Origin: Halieaceae bacterium
GTDB lineage: Bacteria; Pseudomonadota; Gammaproteobacteria; Pseudomonadales; Halieaceae
Direction: 5' to 3'
NCBI GenBank assembly: GCA_002721785.1
Contig: PBLO01000020.1
Span: forward strand, 1 to 64,000
Length of the DNA stretch: 64,000 nucleotides
This document shows positions 7,438 to 16,179 of this stretch, piece by piece. A program made the translations under genes and the position numbers. Under the pieces are notes generated by a model. That model saw nothing but the letters and a program-made list of their open reading frames with translations. It had not been told where the DNA came from and ran no database searches. How positions within the stretch are numbered: position 1 is the stretch's first letter; every line of letters begins with the position of its first letter.

Positions 7438-8579
7438 TGGATGTCGCGATTGTCGGTTTAGGAATGCACCCGTTTGGCCGCACACCCAGCATGTCGGGTC
7501 TTGAACAAGGGGCAGCCGCGGCACGCGCCGCACTGGCTGATGCAGGCACTGACTTCAAACGGATGGAGTTCGCTTTCGGTGGGAGCCAGGATAGCGGCAA
7601 TGCCGACTCACTGGTCAATCTGTTAGGCCTGACGGGACTTCAGTTCACCAACGTCGCGAATGGCTGCGCCACAGGAGGAAGCTCACTCAATGCGGCTTAC
7701 TCTGCCATCAAGAGTGGCCAGTATGACGTCGGGCTTGTCGTCGGATTTGATAAACACGACCGGGGCGCATTCAATCCCAAGCCCGCTGATTGGGGATTGG
7801 ACGACTGGTACGGCGAGACCGGGCTCATGCTGACCACCCAATACTTCGGCATGAAAATTCAACGGTATATGCACGATCACGGCATTTCGAGAGAAACACT
7901 GATCCGGGTCGCCGAGAAGGCATTTCGTAATGGGTCACTCACGCCCACTGCCTGGCGCCAGACAGCCCTATCCTGGGAAGAGATCAAAAACGCGCCGATG
8001 GTCAGCGAACCACTGAACAAATACATGTTTTGTTCCCCGGCCGAGGGCGGATGCGCACTGATCGTCTGCCGAGCCGATATTGCCCATGAATTTCACCCCA
8101 AGCCCATCTACCTCAAGACGGCGGTGGTGCGCTCACGAAACTATGGCAGCTTCGAGGTCTTTAGCCCCTCGCAGCCTACCGAAGTCGCCGACTCACCTAC
8201 CGTGACTGCTTCGCAAGCCGCCTTTGAGCTAGCGGGTGTCGGGCCCGGCGATATCGACGTCGCTCAGCTGCAGGACACCGAAGTCGGTGCAGAAATCATG
8301 CACATGGCCGAAAACGGTTTTTGTGCGCACGGTGATCAGGAACAGTGGCTCGCCGACGGCGTCACCGAGATCGGTGGCAAATTGCCGGTCAATACCGACG
8401 GCGGCTGCCTGGCCAATGGTGAACCAGTGGGTGCATCCGGGCTCCGGCAGGTACATGAAATCTGCGTGCAACTTCGCGGCGAGGGTGGTGCCAGACAGGT
8501 CCCCAATGAGCCTAAGGTGGGGTACACCCACGTATACGGCGCGCCGGGGATCAGCGGCGTGAATATTTTGGCGCGGTGA
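7437..8579 (+). CDS. Thiolase-fold protein (SCP2/Ltp-like), GHP histidine absent
   Basis: A 380-residue thiolase-superfamily protein. The nucleophile-position cysteine is present (NGCATGGS, C77). However, the motif that in true thiolases reads G-H-P is here ANGEPVGASG, with Glu for the catalytic His, and the C-terminal CxGGGxG reads YGAPGISG. It is therefore unlikely to be a classical beta-ketothiolase. Lipid-transfer/aldolase-type members paired with DUF35 proteins, such as Ltp2, do retro-aldol cleavage of CoA side chains, and that is the best analogy. It is coupled to the DUF35 gene, and the Rieske oxygenase follows after 45 bases in the same operon. Confidence 0.85.
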   Translation: MDVAIVGLGMHPFGRTPSMSGLEQGAAAARAALADAGTDFKRMEFAFGGSQDSGNADSLVNLLGLTGLQFTNVANGCATGGSSLNAAYSAIKSGQYDVGLVVGFDKHDRGAFNPKPADWGLDDWYGETGLMLTTQYFGMKIQRYMHDHGISRETLIRVAEKAFRNGSLTPTAWRQTALSWEEIKNAPMVSEPLNKYMFCSPAEGGCALIVCRADIAHEFHPKPIYLKTAVVRSRNYGSFEVFSPSQPTEVADSPTVTASQAAFELAGVGPGDIDVAQLQDTEVGAEIMHMAENGFCAHGDQEQWLADGVTEIGGKLPVNTDGGCLANGEPVGASGLRQVHEICVQLRGEGGARQVPNEPKVGYTHVYGAPGISGVNILAR

Positions 8580-8624
8580 AAACGCTCGCCGCTTAATCAG
8601 ACGACATCATTAAAGGGTATCAAG

Positions 8625-10004
8625 ATGGCCAATACAGACGAGAAGCAGCAAGGGGATGGCGGCCGATTTGTCGGCACAACTTGGCAGGACCTCCTTGATC
8701 TGGAAACAGTTGATGTTCCTGAGTACCTGCGCATTCAGAACAATCCCGATATGGGAGATGAAGACCTCTCGGTAGACCGCTACATCAGCCAAGAATTTTT
8801 CAACAAAGAAAAAGAAGAGATGTGGCCGCGCGTATGGCAAATGGCCTGCCGCGAGGAGGAAATCCCTGAGCCGGGTGATCACCACGTCTACTGGATCATC
8901 GACCGCAGCGTGATCGTTACGCGCACTCCATCAGGTGAGATCAAAGGATTCATTAACTCTTGCCGTCATCGCGGTCGTTGCTTGCGCGACGAGTCGGGAT
9001 CAGTCGATAAGTTCCGCTGCCCCTTCCATGGCGCAACCTGGGACCTGGACGGCCAGTTCAAAGGCATTCCCAACGACTGGGATTTCGAGCACATTGCTGA
9101 CCGCGATATGAGCCTACCGCAGGTCAAGGTGGCAACCTGGGGCGGCTTTGTGTTTATCAACTTTGATGAGAATGCCCAACCGCTGGACGACTACATGGAA
9201 GTCCTGCCCGACCACTTCAAGCGCTTCCCGCTGGAGGAATATTTCACGGGCGTGCACGTGCAGCGGGTCATGAACTGCAACTGGAAAGTGGGTGCCGAGG
9301 CCTTCATGGAGTCCTGGCACACCGTCGAGACCCACAAGCAAATCCTCACCTTCACCGGCGATGCCAACTCACAGTATGACTGCTGGGGAGACAACGTCAG
9401 TCGGTCAGTGACCCCCATGGGAGTGGCCAGCCCACACCTAAGCGACGTGAGTGAAGAAACCATTACACGCGACATTCTGAAGCTCTCTGGCCGGATGGCG
9501 ACGGACAGTGACGAGGGCGTCGAGATCGCAGACGGCCAAAGTGCGCGTGAGTACGTGGCGCAAATGAACCGGGAGATGTTTGAGGAGGCCGCGGGAGAAA
9601 GCTTTGACGATCCAACGATGGCCGAACTACAAGACGCCATCCTCTACAGCCTGTTCCCAAATTTTCAGGTATGGATCGGCTATGGCGGCAATATCGTTTA
9701 CCGCTTCCTGCCCAATGGGAATGACCCCGACAGCTGCATCTTTGACGTGCGCATACTGTTGCGCTATCCCAAAGGTAGCGAGCGACCCGCCGCGGTCCCC
9801 TGCACCGTGATTCCAGCAGACCAGCCTTTTGCGTCCCACGAGGCATTGGGCTCACTGGGCGGCGTCTTCGATCAGGACGATGCCAACCTGCCAGCGGTGC
9901 AAAAGGGCATGAAGAACTCAGCGACCGGCAAGGTCATTCTCGCCAGCTATCAGGAAAGCCGGATCCGGCATTTGCATCAAACGATCGACAAGTACATCAG
10001 TTAG
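8625..10004 (+). CDS. Rieske non-heme iron oxygenase, alpha subunit (second of two)
   Basis: A 459-residue oxygenase alpha subunit. The Rieske ligands are C113-R-H115 and C132-P-F-H135; the mononuclear iron site shows H232-x4-H237 in MESWHTVETH. It is longer than the alpha subunit at 1907 and differs around both motifs, so it is a different lineage rather than a recent duplicate. It is last in the DUF35-thiolase operon and is followed by a strong terminator. No beta subunit is adjacent, although NTF2-like proteins at 4625 and 10097 share the beta-subunit fold. It presumably hydroxylates an intermediate with O2; the substrate is unknown. Confidence 0.9.
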   Translation: MANTDEKQQGDGGRFVGTTWQDLLDLETVDVPEYLRIQNNPDMGDEDLSVDRYISQEFFNKEKEEMWPRVWQMACREEEIPEPGDHHVYWIIDRSVIVTRTPSGEIKGFINSCRHRGRCLRDESGSVDKFRCPFHGATWDLDGQFKGIPNDWDFEHIADRDMSLPQVKVATWGGFVFINFDENAQPLDDYMEVLPDHFKRFPLEEYFTGVHVQRVMNCNWKVGAEAFMESWHTVETHKQILTFTGDANSQYDCWGDNVSRSVTPMGVASPHLSDVSEETITRDILKLSGRMATDSDEGVEIADGQSAREYVAQMNREMFEEAAGESFDDPTMAELQDAILYSLFPNFQVWIGYGGNIVYRFLPNGNDPDSCIFDVRILLRYPKGSERPAAVPCTVIPADQPFASHEALGSLGGVFDQDDANLPAVQKGMKNSATGKVILASYQESRIRHLHQTIDKYIS

Positions 10005-10040
10005 ATCAGCGAGAGCAGGATAGAGATCAAAATTTGGCCT

Positions 10041-10070
10041 AAAAAAAGCCCCGCATTGCGGGGCTTTTTT
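10041..10070. terminator. Bidirectional rho-independent terminator
   Basis: The stem AAAAAAGCCCCGC/GCGGGGCTTTTTT with a three-base loop separates the convergent Rieske oxygenase (10004) and NTF2-like (10097) genes. A-run and T-run on either side serve both strands. Confidence 0.92.
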
Positions 10071-10096
10071 ATTAACAGAAACGCTAACCGTATCGC

Positions 10097-10504
10097 TCAG
10101 GCCGTCTGCTGCTCATAGTATGCCCATGCATCGACAATCGGCTTCGGGTCAAAATAGTAAGGCCGGATCTCACAGACTTTGCCGTCACGGAAGCGGAACA
10201 GTTCCGCGAGTCGCGCCGGTGCGAGATCTGGATTCTCGAAACGGAACGTGACGAGGTTAATCACATAATCACCACCCACTGTCATACCTTCGGGTTCGAG
10301 GTCGGCCACTTTCAACGTGCCAAAAACGTGTGAGTAGAGATCCCGCAATGCGGTCTTTCCGCGAAATTCTCCGGCCATGGGTAAGCCATCCGCTTCGATA
10401 ATAAAAAAATCGTCGGTCAGCATGGTCTCAGCCGTGTCAAAATCGCCCGCGCCGGTCGTGGCGTAGAGCTGCTGCACGAATGCCATCTTCTCGTCGTCTG
10501 TCAT
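10097..10504 (-). CDS. NTF2-like / SnoaL-like protein
   Basis: A 135-residue protein of the ketosteroid-isomerase-like (NTF2) fold: N-terminal helix FVQQLYATTGAGDFDTAETML, then TDDFFIIEADGLPMAGEFRGKTALRD and a C-terminal strand LFRFRDGKVCEIRPYYFD. It differs from the SnoaL protein at 4625. Such proteins can be isomerases, dehydratases or ligand binders. The ATG at 10504 has an excellent CGAGGGGGAAAAC leader. It follows the acyl-CoA dehydrogenase gene at 10689 on the same strand with a 184-base gap in which I see no clear terminator. No dyad copy lies directly upstream. Confidence 0.75.
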   Translation of the reverse strand: MTDDEKMAFVQQLYATTGAGDFDTAETMLTDDFFIIEADGLPMAGEFRGKTALRDLYSHVFGTLKVADLEPEGMTVGGDYVINLVTFRFENPDLAPARLAELFRFRDGKVCEIRPYYFDPKPIVDAWAYYEQQTA

Positions 10505-10688
10505 GTTTTCCCCCTCGTGTGACCACCCATGGACGAGCGGTCAATTTATCTCAATAGATGTTGTCTAGCCGAGCCTTGCTCAACATTTTAAGCCGCATCT
10601 TGCCCTGAACCCCAATGCAGCGATCAACACTGGTCGTCGAAGAAGGGGCGTTTCGCGACTTGCTACTCACACATTACTGGGTCTCGCG

Positions 10689-11918
10689 CTAGGCAGAGGC
10701 CTCTGCGTATTGCTGAATGATGCGCTTACCCAGCGCCATCTGATGCACTTCATCCGGGCCATCAGCCTGTCGGCACCAACGCGCATAGTTAAATTGCTCT
10801 GCCATACACCAGTCTTCGGTCAATCCGCCCGCGCCATGCATCTGCATACATCGGTCGATGATCGCTTGAATCATCAAGGGCACGCTGATTTTGGTTGCCG
10901 AAATCAACTCAATCGATGGTTTCACACCGTGAGTATCGATGTGCCAACAGGTCTTGTGCACAAGCAGTCGCGCCATCTCTAACTCAGCGTAGCTCTTGGC
11001 AATATTTTCACGAATGGACTGGTGCTGACTCAGCTTCTTGCCAAAGGTTTCGCGATCCTCAACGCGTTGGCAGGCTAACTCCAGGCATCGCTGCCCGGCG
11101 CCGATCAACCGCATGCAATGATGCATGCGCCCCGGTGCCAGACGACTCTGTGCGATTTCGAACCCCCTGCCCTCACCCAGCAGCAAGTTATCGACAGGCA
11201 CCCGCACATCAGTGAAGGTGACTTCAGCATGGCCGATAGGCGCGTCGTCGTAGCCAAGCGTGGTCAGAGGACGCAACACTTCGACACCCGGCGTGTGTTT
11301 AGGCACCAAAATTTGGGTCTGCTGAAGATGTCGGTTTGGGTTGTCGGCATCGCTCTTGCCCATGACGATAAAAATCTTACAGCGCTCGTACGGGGCACCC
11401 GTGATAAACCACTTATGGCCGTTCAGCACCCACTCATCGCCTTCTCGTCGAATATCGAGCTGGATATTGGTCGCGTCACTGGAGGCGACCTGCGGCTCCG
11501 TCATGGCGTAGGAAGAGCGAATTTCTCCCGCGAGCAGTGGCGCCAACCACTCGGCCTTTTGCGCCTCGGTCCCGAACTTCATGAACACTTCCATGTTTCC
11601 GGTATCGGGCGCATTACAGTTGAATACCTCAGGCGACCAGATGACGCGGCCCATCTCCTCCGCCAATGGCGCATAGTCCAGAAAGCTCATACCGCCATGA
11701 TCGCTATACTCGGCATACTCTGGCGGGACAAATAGATTCCATAAGCCCGCAGCGCGCGCCTTGTCTTTTAGCTCCTCCACCAGTGGCATCGAGGCAAATC
11801 GGTTTTCAGCCGAACTCAGTGCCTCCTGATGCGCGACTTCATTCGGGAGAACGTGTTCTGACATAAATGCCTGCAACTCGGACAGGATCCGCTGGCTCTT
11901 ATCACTTGGTACGATCAT
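10689..11918 (-). CDS. Acyl-CoA dehydrogenase (ACAD10/11-like)
   Basis: A 409-residue FAD-dependent acyl-CoA dehydrogenase. The FAD/substrate region reads SYAMTEPQVASSDATNI and WFITGA; the C-terminal region QADGPDEVHQMALGK resembles the ACAD10/11 branch, which handles branched, long or 4-hydroxy acyl-CoAs. The ORF track starts at 11957. I prefer ATG 11918 because GAGG lies nine bases upstream and the preceding residues look foreign to the family. It is divergent from the acyl-CoA ligase operon across the spacer holding dyad D, so both directions may be controlled together. Electron transfer to ETF is expected. Confidence 0.88.
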   Translation of the reverse strand: MIVPSDKSQRILSELQAFMSEHVLPNEVAHQEALSSAENRFASMPLVEELKDKARAAGLWNLFVPPEYAEYSDHGGMSFLDYAPLAEEMGRVIWSPEVFNCNAPDTGNMEVFMKFGTEAQKAEWLAPLLAGEIRSSYAMTEPQVASSDATNIQLDIRREGDEWVLNGHKWFITGAPYERCKIFIVMGKSDADNPNRHLQQTQILVPKHTPGVEVLRPLTTLGYDDAPIGHAEVTFTDVRVPVDNLLLGEGRGFEIAQSRLAPGRMHHCMRLIGAGQRCLELACQRVEDRETFGKKLSQHQSIRENIAKSYAELEMARLLVHKTCWHIDTHGVKPSIELISATKISVPLMIQAIIDRCMQMHGAGGLTEDWCMAEQFNYARWCRQADGPDEVHQMALGKRIIQQYAEASA

Positions 11919-12004
11919 GAATATCCTCAATGGCGCCCTCCCCGCGAACAGGTTCAACCGATATCAAGACGAGCAAGGTCTCGCGCGGCTTAAGCGGGGA
12001 TAAA

Positions 12005-12042
12005 CAAGCAGGTTGGTTTGTTTTCAACTGTTACCATACTAT
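12005..12042 (+). promoter_or_regulatory. Island promoter/operator D
   Basis: CAAGCAGGTTGGTTTGTTTT (12005-12024) is the weakest copy of the island dyad. It overlaps a -35-like TTGGTT at 12013 and is followed by TACTAT at 12037 (spacing 18). It lies in the divergent spacer between the ACAD10/11-like gene and the acyl-CoA ligase. Confidence 0.5.
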
Positions 12043-12168
12043 ATAGTCATCGGCGCGAGACAGAAACCACTGCATCGGCCTGTCAGTTCGCTCAGCGATG
12101 CACCATCAATAAAGACGACATAGCGCTCTGACCATGATATTGCGCAGACTCGCGCTCCGGGGGAATAC

Positions 12169-13770
12169 GTGAATCTTATTACTGACACTTCCTTTAGGAA
12201 TGTGACCCTAGCCGCGGTAGCCGAAGAGCGTGCACGCGCTCACCCTGAGGACACCGCACTGCTCTTTGACTCCGGGGTGCGCTTGTCTTACGACGACGCC
12301 TGGAGACAGGCCAACCGACTGGCGCAGGCGATTCAGACGCTTGGCGTAAAACCCGGTGCGACGCTCACTTTTCAACTGCCGAATATCCCAGAGTCTGTCC
12401 CGCTGGCGATCGCAGCCTCTATCTGCGGCCTGATCATCAACCCTGTCGTACCCATCTACCGGGGAAAGGAACTGGGCTTTATTTTGGGCGACGCCAAAAC
12501 GGAAATCTTGTTCATTCCCCACCGAATCAGAGGCTTCGATTTTGTGCAGATGATTCAGGAGCTTCAGCCAGGACTCCCTCATCTTCGCCATGTCATTTGC
12601 TGCGGTGCGGAGGATGACCTCCCCGCTGACATGTTGCGATTTGAGACCTTGATCGATGAGGCGAGCACAGAACCCGCACCTATCGCCACCGTGGACCCTG
12701 ACGATACCAAGGTAGTCCTGTATACCTCCGGCACGACCGGCAACCCAAAAGCCGTTCGGCACAGCCATAACACCCTTGCCAAAGCACTCGATAATGGCGT
12801 CATGGCATGGGGACTGAACGACCGGGACATGATGCTGATGCCCTCTCCCGTCACCCACGTGACGGGCTACGTAAATGGCATAGAGCTTCCCTTCTTCACC
12901 GACACCAATGTCTTGCTAATGGAGAGTTGGATCGTCGATCGCGCAGTAGAACTCATCGAAACCCATCAAGCCACAACCTGTGTCAGTGCGACGCCTTTCC
13001 TGCGCGAACTCGTCGATGCCGCACGCCATCAGGGCAAGGACTTACCGAGCTTTCGGCTTTTTGCCTGTGGCGGCGCCGCCGTCCCCTCTGCGCTCATCTA
13101 CGAGGCCAGCGAAGTGCTTGCAAGTTGCCGAGCCGTGCGGGTGTACGGCTCCACCGAGGTGCCGTTGGTCACGGTAGGGTTCGTTGGCGACGGAGAGACT
13201 CAATTGGCAGCGGAAACCGACGGCCGTGTGTGTAACTACGAAGTACGAATCTGTGATGATGACGGTAACGAGTTAGGCCTGAATGTCGACGGAGAAATCT
13301 GGGTTCGCGGGCCCGCAATGATGCAGGGCTACCGCGACGCGGACCAAAATGCGGCCGCTTTCTCAGAGGACGGTTTTTTCAAGACCGGCGACATTGGCCA
13401 ATTGCTCGAGTCGCAAGCGATTGTCATCACCGACCGCAAAAAAGACATTATCATTCGGGGCGGTGAAAACCTGTCAGCGCGCGAAATTGAAGAGGTGGTC
13501 ATGCTGCACCCGGCAGTCGCCGAGGCTGCGGCGGTTTCAGCGCCCCACGCGCGACTCGGAGAAGGCGTCGCCGTTTTTGTTACGCTGTATGAGGGCGACG
13601 CGCCGGGGTTGAGCGACTTGACTGCACTCTGCGCGGAACAGCGACTTGCCAAACAGAAGTGGCCTCAATGGCTCGGGGTGTTAGAGGAAATGCCAAAGAC
13701 GCCCTCAGGAAAAATTCAGAAGGCGGTACTCCGACAGAAACTGCAAGCCGACGCTGTTCAACTCAGCTAG
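12169..13770 (+). CDS. AMP-forming acyl-CoA synthetase
   Basis: A 533-residue member of the ANL superfamily, which activates a carboxylic acid with ATP and joins it to CoA. The P-loop YTSGTTGNPK is near residue 185, YGSTE near 327, KTGDIG near 404, the hinge DRKKDIIIRGGENLS near 422, and the C-terminal catalytic lysine in TPSGKIQK near 510. It resembles cyclohexanecarboxylate-type and medium-chain ligases. The start is GTG 12169 after GGGGAA. It is first in an operon with two acyl-CoA dehydrogenases and an SDR, and would commit the island's acid to CoA chemistry. The substrate is not identifiable from motifs. Confidence 0.9.
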   Translation: MNLITDTSFRNVTLAAVAEERARAHPEDTALLFDSGVRLSYDDAWRQANRLAQAIQTLGVKPGATLTFQLPNIPESVPLAIAASICGLIINPVVPIYRGKELGFILGDAKTEILFIPHRIRGFDFVQMIQELQPGLPHLRHVICCGAEDDLPADMLRFETLIDEASTEPAPIATVDPDDTKVVLYTSGTTGNPKAVRHSHNTLAKALDNGVMAWGLNDRDMMLMPSPVTHVTGYVNGIELPFFTDTNVLLMESWIVDRAVELIETHQATTCVSATPFLRELVDAARHQGKDLPSFRLFACGGAAVPSALIYEASEVLASCRAVRVYGSTEVPLVTVGFVGDGETQLAAETDGRVCNYEVRICDDDGNELGLNVDGEIWVRGPAMMQGYRDADQNAAAFSEDGFFKTGDIGQLLESQAIVITDRKKDIIIRGGENLSAREIEEVVMLHPAVAEAAAVSAPHARLGEGVAVFVTLYEGDAPGLSDLTALCAEQRLAKQKWPQWLGVLEEMPKTPSGKIQKAVLRQKLQADAVQLS

Positions 13771-13794
13771 GCAACCGATCAGGAGACGATAATA

Positions 13795-14994
13795 GTGAAC
13801 GCTTCCAATCCTATCCCAACCGACTACGAGACTTTTCGAGAGGGCGTCCGCGCGTTCTTGAAAGATGCGCTGTCGCCCGAGCTCGTCAGAGCCGGGGAGC
13901 GCACAACCAGTGTTTTCTCAGACTTTGAAGCGGGCCGCAAATGGCAGAGTATTCTGCACGCCAAGGGATGGGGCGCGCCGGAGTGGCCAATCGAGCACGG
14001 TGGCACAGGCTGGGATATTCAGCAGCGCTACATTTTTCTGGAGGAGTGCAAACTGGCCAATGCACCCAATCCCGTCATGATGGGCATTCAAATGCTGGGG
14101 CCGATGTTGATTCACTTCGGGACGGAGGCGCAGAAGCAGCAGTTCCTGCCGGGCATCATTTCCGGTGACGATGTCTGGTGTCAGGGCTACTCGGAACCCG
14201 GATCAGGGTCAGACCTCGCATCGCTCAAGACGACGGCAGAGCGGGATGGCGATGAGTATGTTGTCAACGGCACCAAGATTTGGACCAGCATGGCGCACCA
14301 CTCGAACTGGATTTTCTGTCTGGTTCGAACGGATAAGGAAGTGAAGCCACAGGCCGGTATCAGCTTCCTGCTAATCGATATGGCAACGCCCGGCATCACC
14401 GTGGCGCCGTTCCCCAGCCTTGATGGTGAAGTAGAGCAATGCCAGGTGTTTTTCGAGAACGTCCGCGTGCCGGTTACCAATCTACTAGGCGAGGAAAATC
14501 AGGGTTGGACAGTCGCAAAGTACTTGCTCGAATTTGAACGCGGTGGCCAACATTTCACGATTGAGCTGAAGAAGCAGCTCAGCAAGCTACATCGACTCAT
14601 GACCAGTGAAACAAACAGGGCAAAGGATGATCCCACTTATGCGTATCGGGTCGCCGAAACCGAGATTGATGTCATGGCACTGGAGCAGACTGAACTGAGG
14701 ATCAAGGGAAGTCTCTCGGCGGGCGACAATCCAGGCGCGCTGTCTTCTCTCGTCAAAGTATCGGGTACGGAACTGGGTCAACGCTGCGCAGAGCTGCTGA
14801 TCGAAGCGGCGGGCCAGAGCGCTATCCCGTGGCAGAGCGAAGTGTTGTCCCCCGAGTACACCGGAGAGACGGCGGCACCCGCGGAGTGCGTCACCACGAT
14901 GGCTGAATACATCAACAGTCGAGCGACGACCATCTACGGCGGCACTGCAGAGATCCAGCGCGGCATTATCGCCAAACACGTGCTGGGGCTCTGA
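13795..14994 (+). CDS. Acyl-CoA dehydrogenase (larger subunit of an adjacent pair)
   Basis: A 399-residue acyl-CoA dehydrogenase with family motifs QGYSEPGSGSDLASL (FAD/substrate), GTKIWTSMAHHSNW and IYGGTAEIQRGIIAKHVLGL at the C-terminus. The start is GTG 13795 after AGGAGA. It lies 24 bases after the ligase and 3 bases before a second, shorter acyl-CoA dehydrogenase. Adjacent unlike ACAD genes are typical of heterotetrameric alpha2beta2 enzymes of steroid side-chain and related ring-acid degradation (FadE28/FadE29 type), in which the two chains form one active site. That this pair does so is inference. Confidence 0.9.
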   Translation: MNASNPIPTDYETFREGVRAFLKDALSPELVRAGERTTSVFSDFEAGRKWQSILHAKGWGAPEWPIEHGGTGWDIQQRYIFLEECKLANAPNPVMMGIQMLGPMLIHFGTEAQKQQFLPGIISGDDVWCQGYSEPGSGSDLASLKTTAERDGDEYVVNGTKIWTSMAHHSNWIFCLVRTDKEVKPQAGISFLLIDMATPGITVAPFPSLDGEVEQCQVFFENVRVPVTNLLGEENQGWTVAKYLLEFERGGQHFTIELKKQLSKLHRLMTSETNRAKDDPTYAYRVAETEIDVMALEQTELRIKGSLSAGDNPGALSSLVKVSGTELGQRCAELLIEAAGQSAIPWQSEVLSPEYTGETAAPAECVTTMAEYINSRATTIYGGTAEIQRGIIAKHVLGL

Positions 14995-14997
14995 AAG

Positions 14998-16107
14998 ATG
15001 GCAGCACAGATGACAGAAGACCAAACGCTTCTAAAGGATGCTGCGGAGCGCTACCTGCGCGACAGCTATGATTTCAACGAACGTCGCGAACGCATCGCAG
15101 CAGGGCATTACAGCGACCCCACACAGTGGCAGGCTTTTGCTGACATGGGGTGGCTGGCACTCCCCATCGACGAAGATCTCGGTGGCCTGGGCTTAGGCGC
15201 GCGGGAAATGGCCATACTGGCCGAGCTGTGCGGCCAGTTTCTGGTTACCGAACCCCTGATCGAAGCGATGGCAGTAAGCCACGCCATCCTTGGCAACAGT
15301 GCGCAAAAAGAGTCACTGCTTGTGCAGGTCGCCGAAGGCACCCTGATCCCCGTGGCGGCTATCGACGAAGCCGGTGAAGCAGCTCGCCTCTCACCTACCA
15401 CCCAACTGACCGAAGACAGCGGACAATGGCGACTCACCGGATCTAAGCAGTGGATCAGTGCCGGCGCGTCGGCGACACACCTAGCGGTATTGGCCAATAG
15501 CGCAACCGGCCTCGCCTGGGTGCTGGTATCCGTGGACGCCGAGGGCGTCTCCCGTGAGATCTACCCCACTCACGACGGGCGTGGCGGCGCGAGCTTCAAA
15601 TTCGACGTCACCCTTGATAACGCACAGATTATTGCCACGGGCGAGATAGCGCAGGACGCGCTCACTGCCTACCGGGAGTTGGCCATGGTGCTGAGCAGCG
15701 CCGAAACGCTCGGTGCTACTCAAGCCGCGCTCGACACCACGGTTGACTACACCAAGCAGCGCATTCAATTTGGTCAGCCGCTGGCGTCCTTTCAAGCGCT
15801 ACAACACCGCATGTCGAATATGCTGATCCAGACTGAGCTGACACGCTCACTCGTCTATGCCGCCTGCGACGCGGCAGATGACGGACACGCAGACCGGGGT
15901 CGCTTCGCGCGTGCGGCGAAGGTGAAGGCAGCCACAGTGGGACGGAAAGTCTCTCAGGAAGCGATTCAGCTACACGGCGGGATCGCGACCACGGACGAAT
16001 ATATTGTGGGACACTTCTTCAAGCGCATCACCGCGCTGGAGAGCTGGGTATGTTCCAAGGGAGAGGCCTTGAAGGAGTTTATGGCGCTGCCCGCCGCACA
16101 ACACTGA
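14998..16107 (+). CDS. Acyl-CoA dehydrogenase (smaller subunit of an adjacent pair)
   Basis: A 369-residue acyl-CoA dehydrogenase, more divergent than its neighbour. The middle domain shows WRLTGSKQWISAGASATHLAVL and the C-terminal region IQLHGGIATTDEYIVGHFFKR; the SEP-type loop of the FAD domain is replaced by PVAAIDEAGEAARLS. Its sequence is poorer in canonical FAD-contact motifs, as expected of a partner chain in a heteromeric enzyme. The start at 14998 lies 3 bases after the previous stop; ATG 15010 is also possible. It is followed by an SDR in the same operon. Confidence 0.88.
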   Translation: MAAQMTEDQTLLKDAAERYLRDSYDFNERRERIAAGHYSDPTQWQAFADMGWLALPIDEDLGGLGLGAREMAILAELCGQFLVTEPLIEAMAVSHAILGNSAQKESLLVQVAEGTLIPVAAIDEAGEAARLSPTTQLTEDSGQWRLTGSKQWISAGASATHLAVLANSATGLAWVLVSVDAEGVSREIYPTHDGRGGASFKFDVTLDNAQIIATGEIAQDALTAYRELAMVLSSAETLGATQAALDTTVDYTKQRIQFGQPLASFQALQHRMSNMLIQTELTRSLVYAACDAADDGHADRGRFARAAKVKAATVGRKVSQEAIQLHGGIATTDEYIVGHFFKRITALESWVCSKGEALKEFMALPAAQH

Positions 16108-16179
16108 TCGCTGACACGCGCGCAGAAAGAGCGGGCAGCAACAGAATGATTTCAGCATTTGATAACGAGGAGAAAAATA

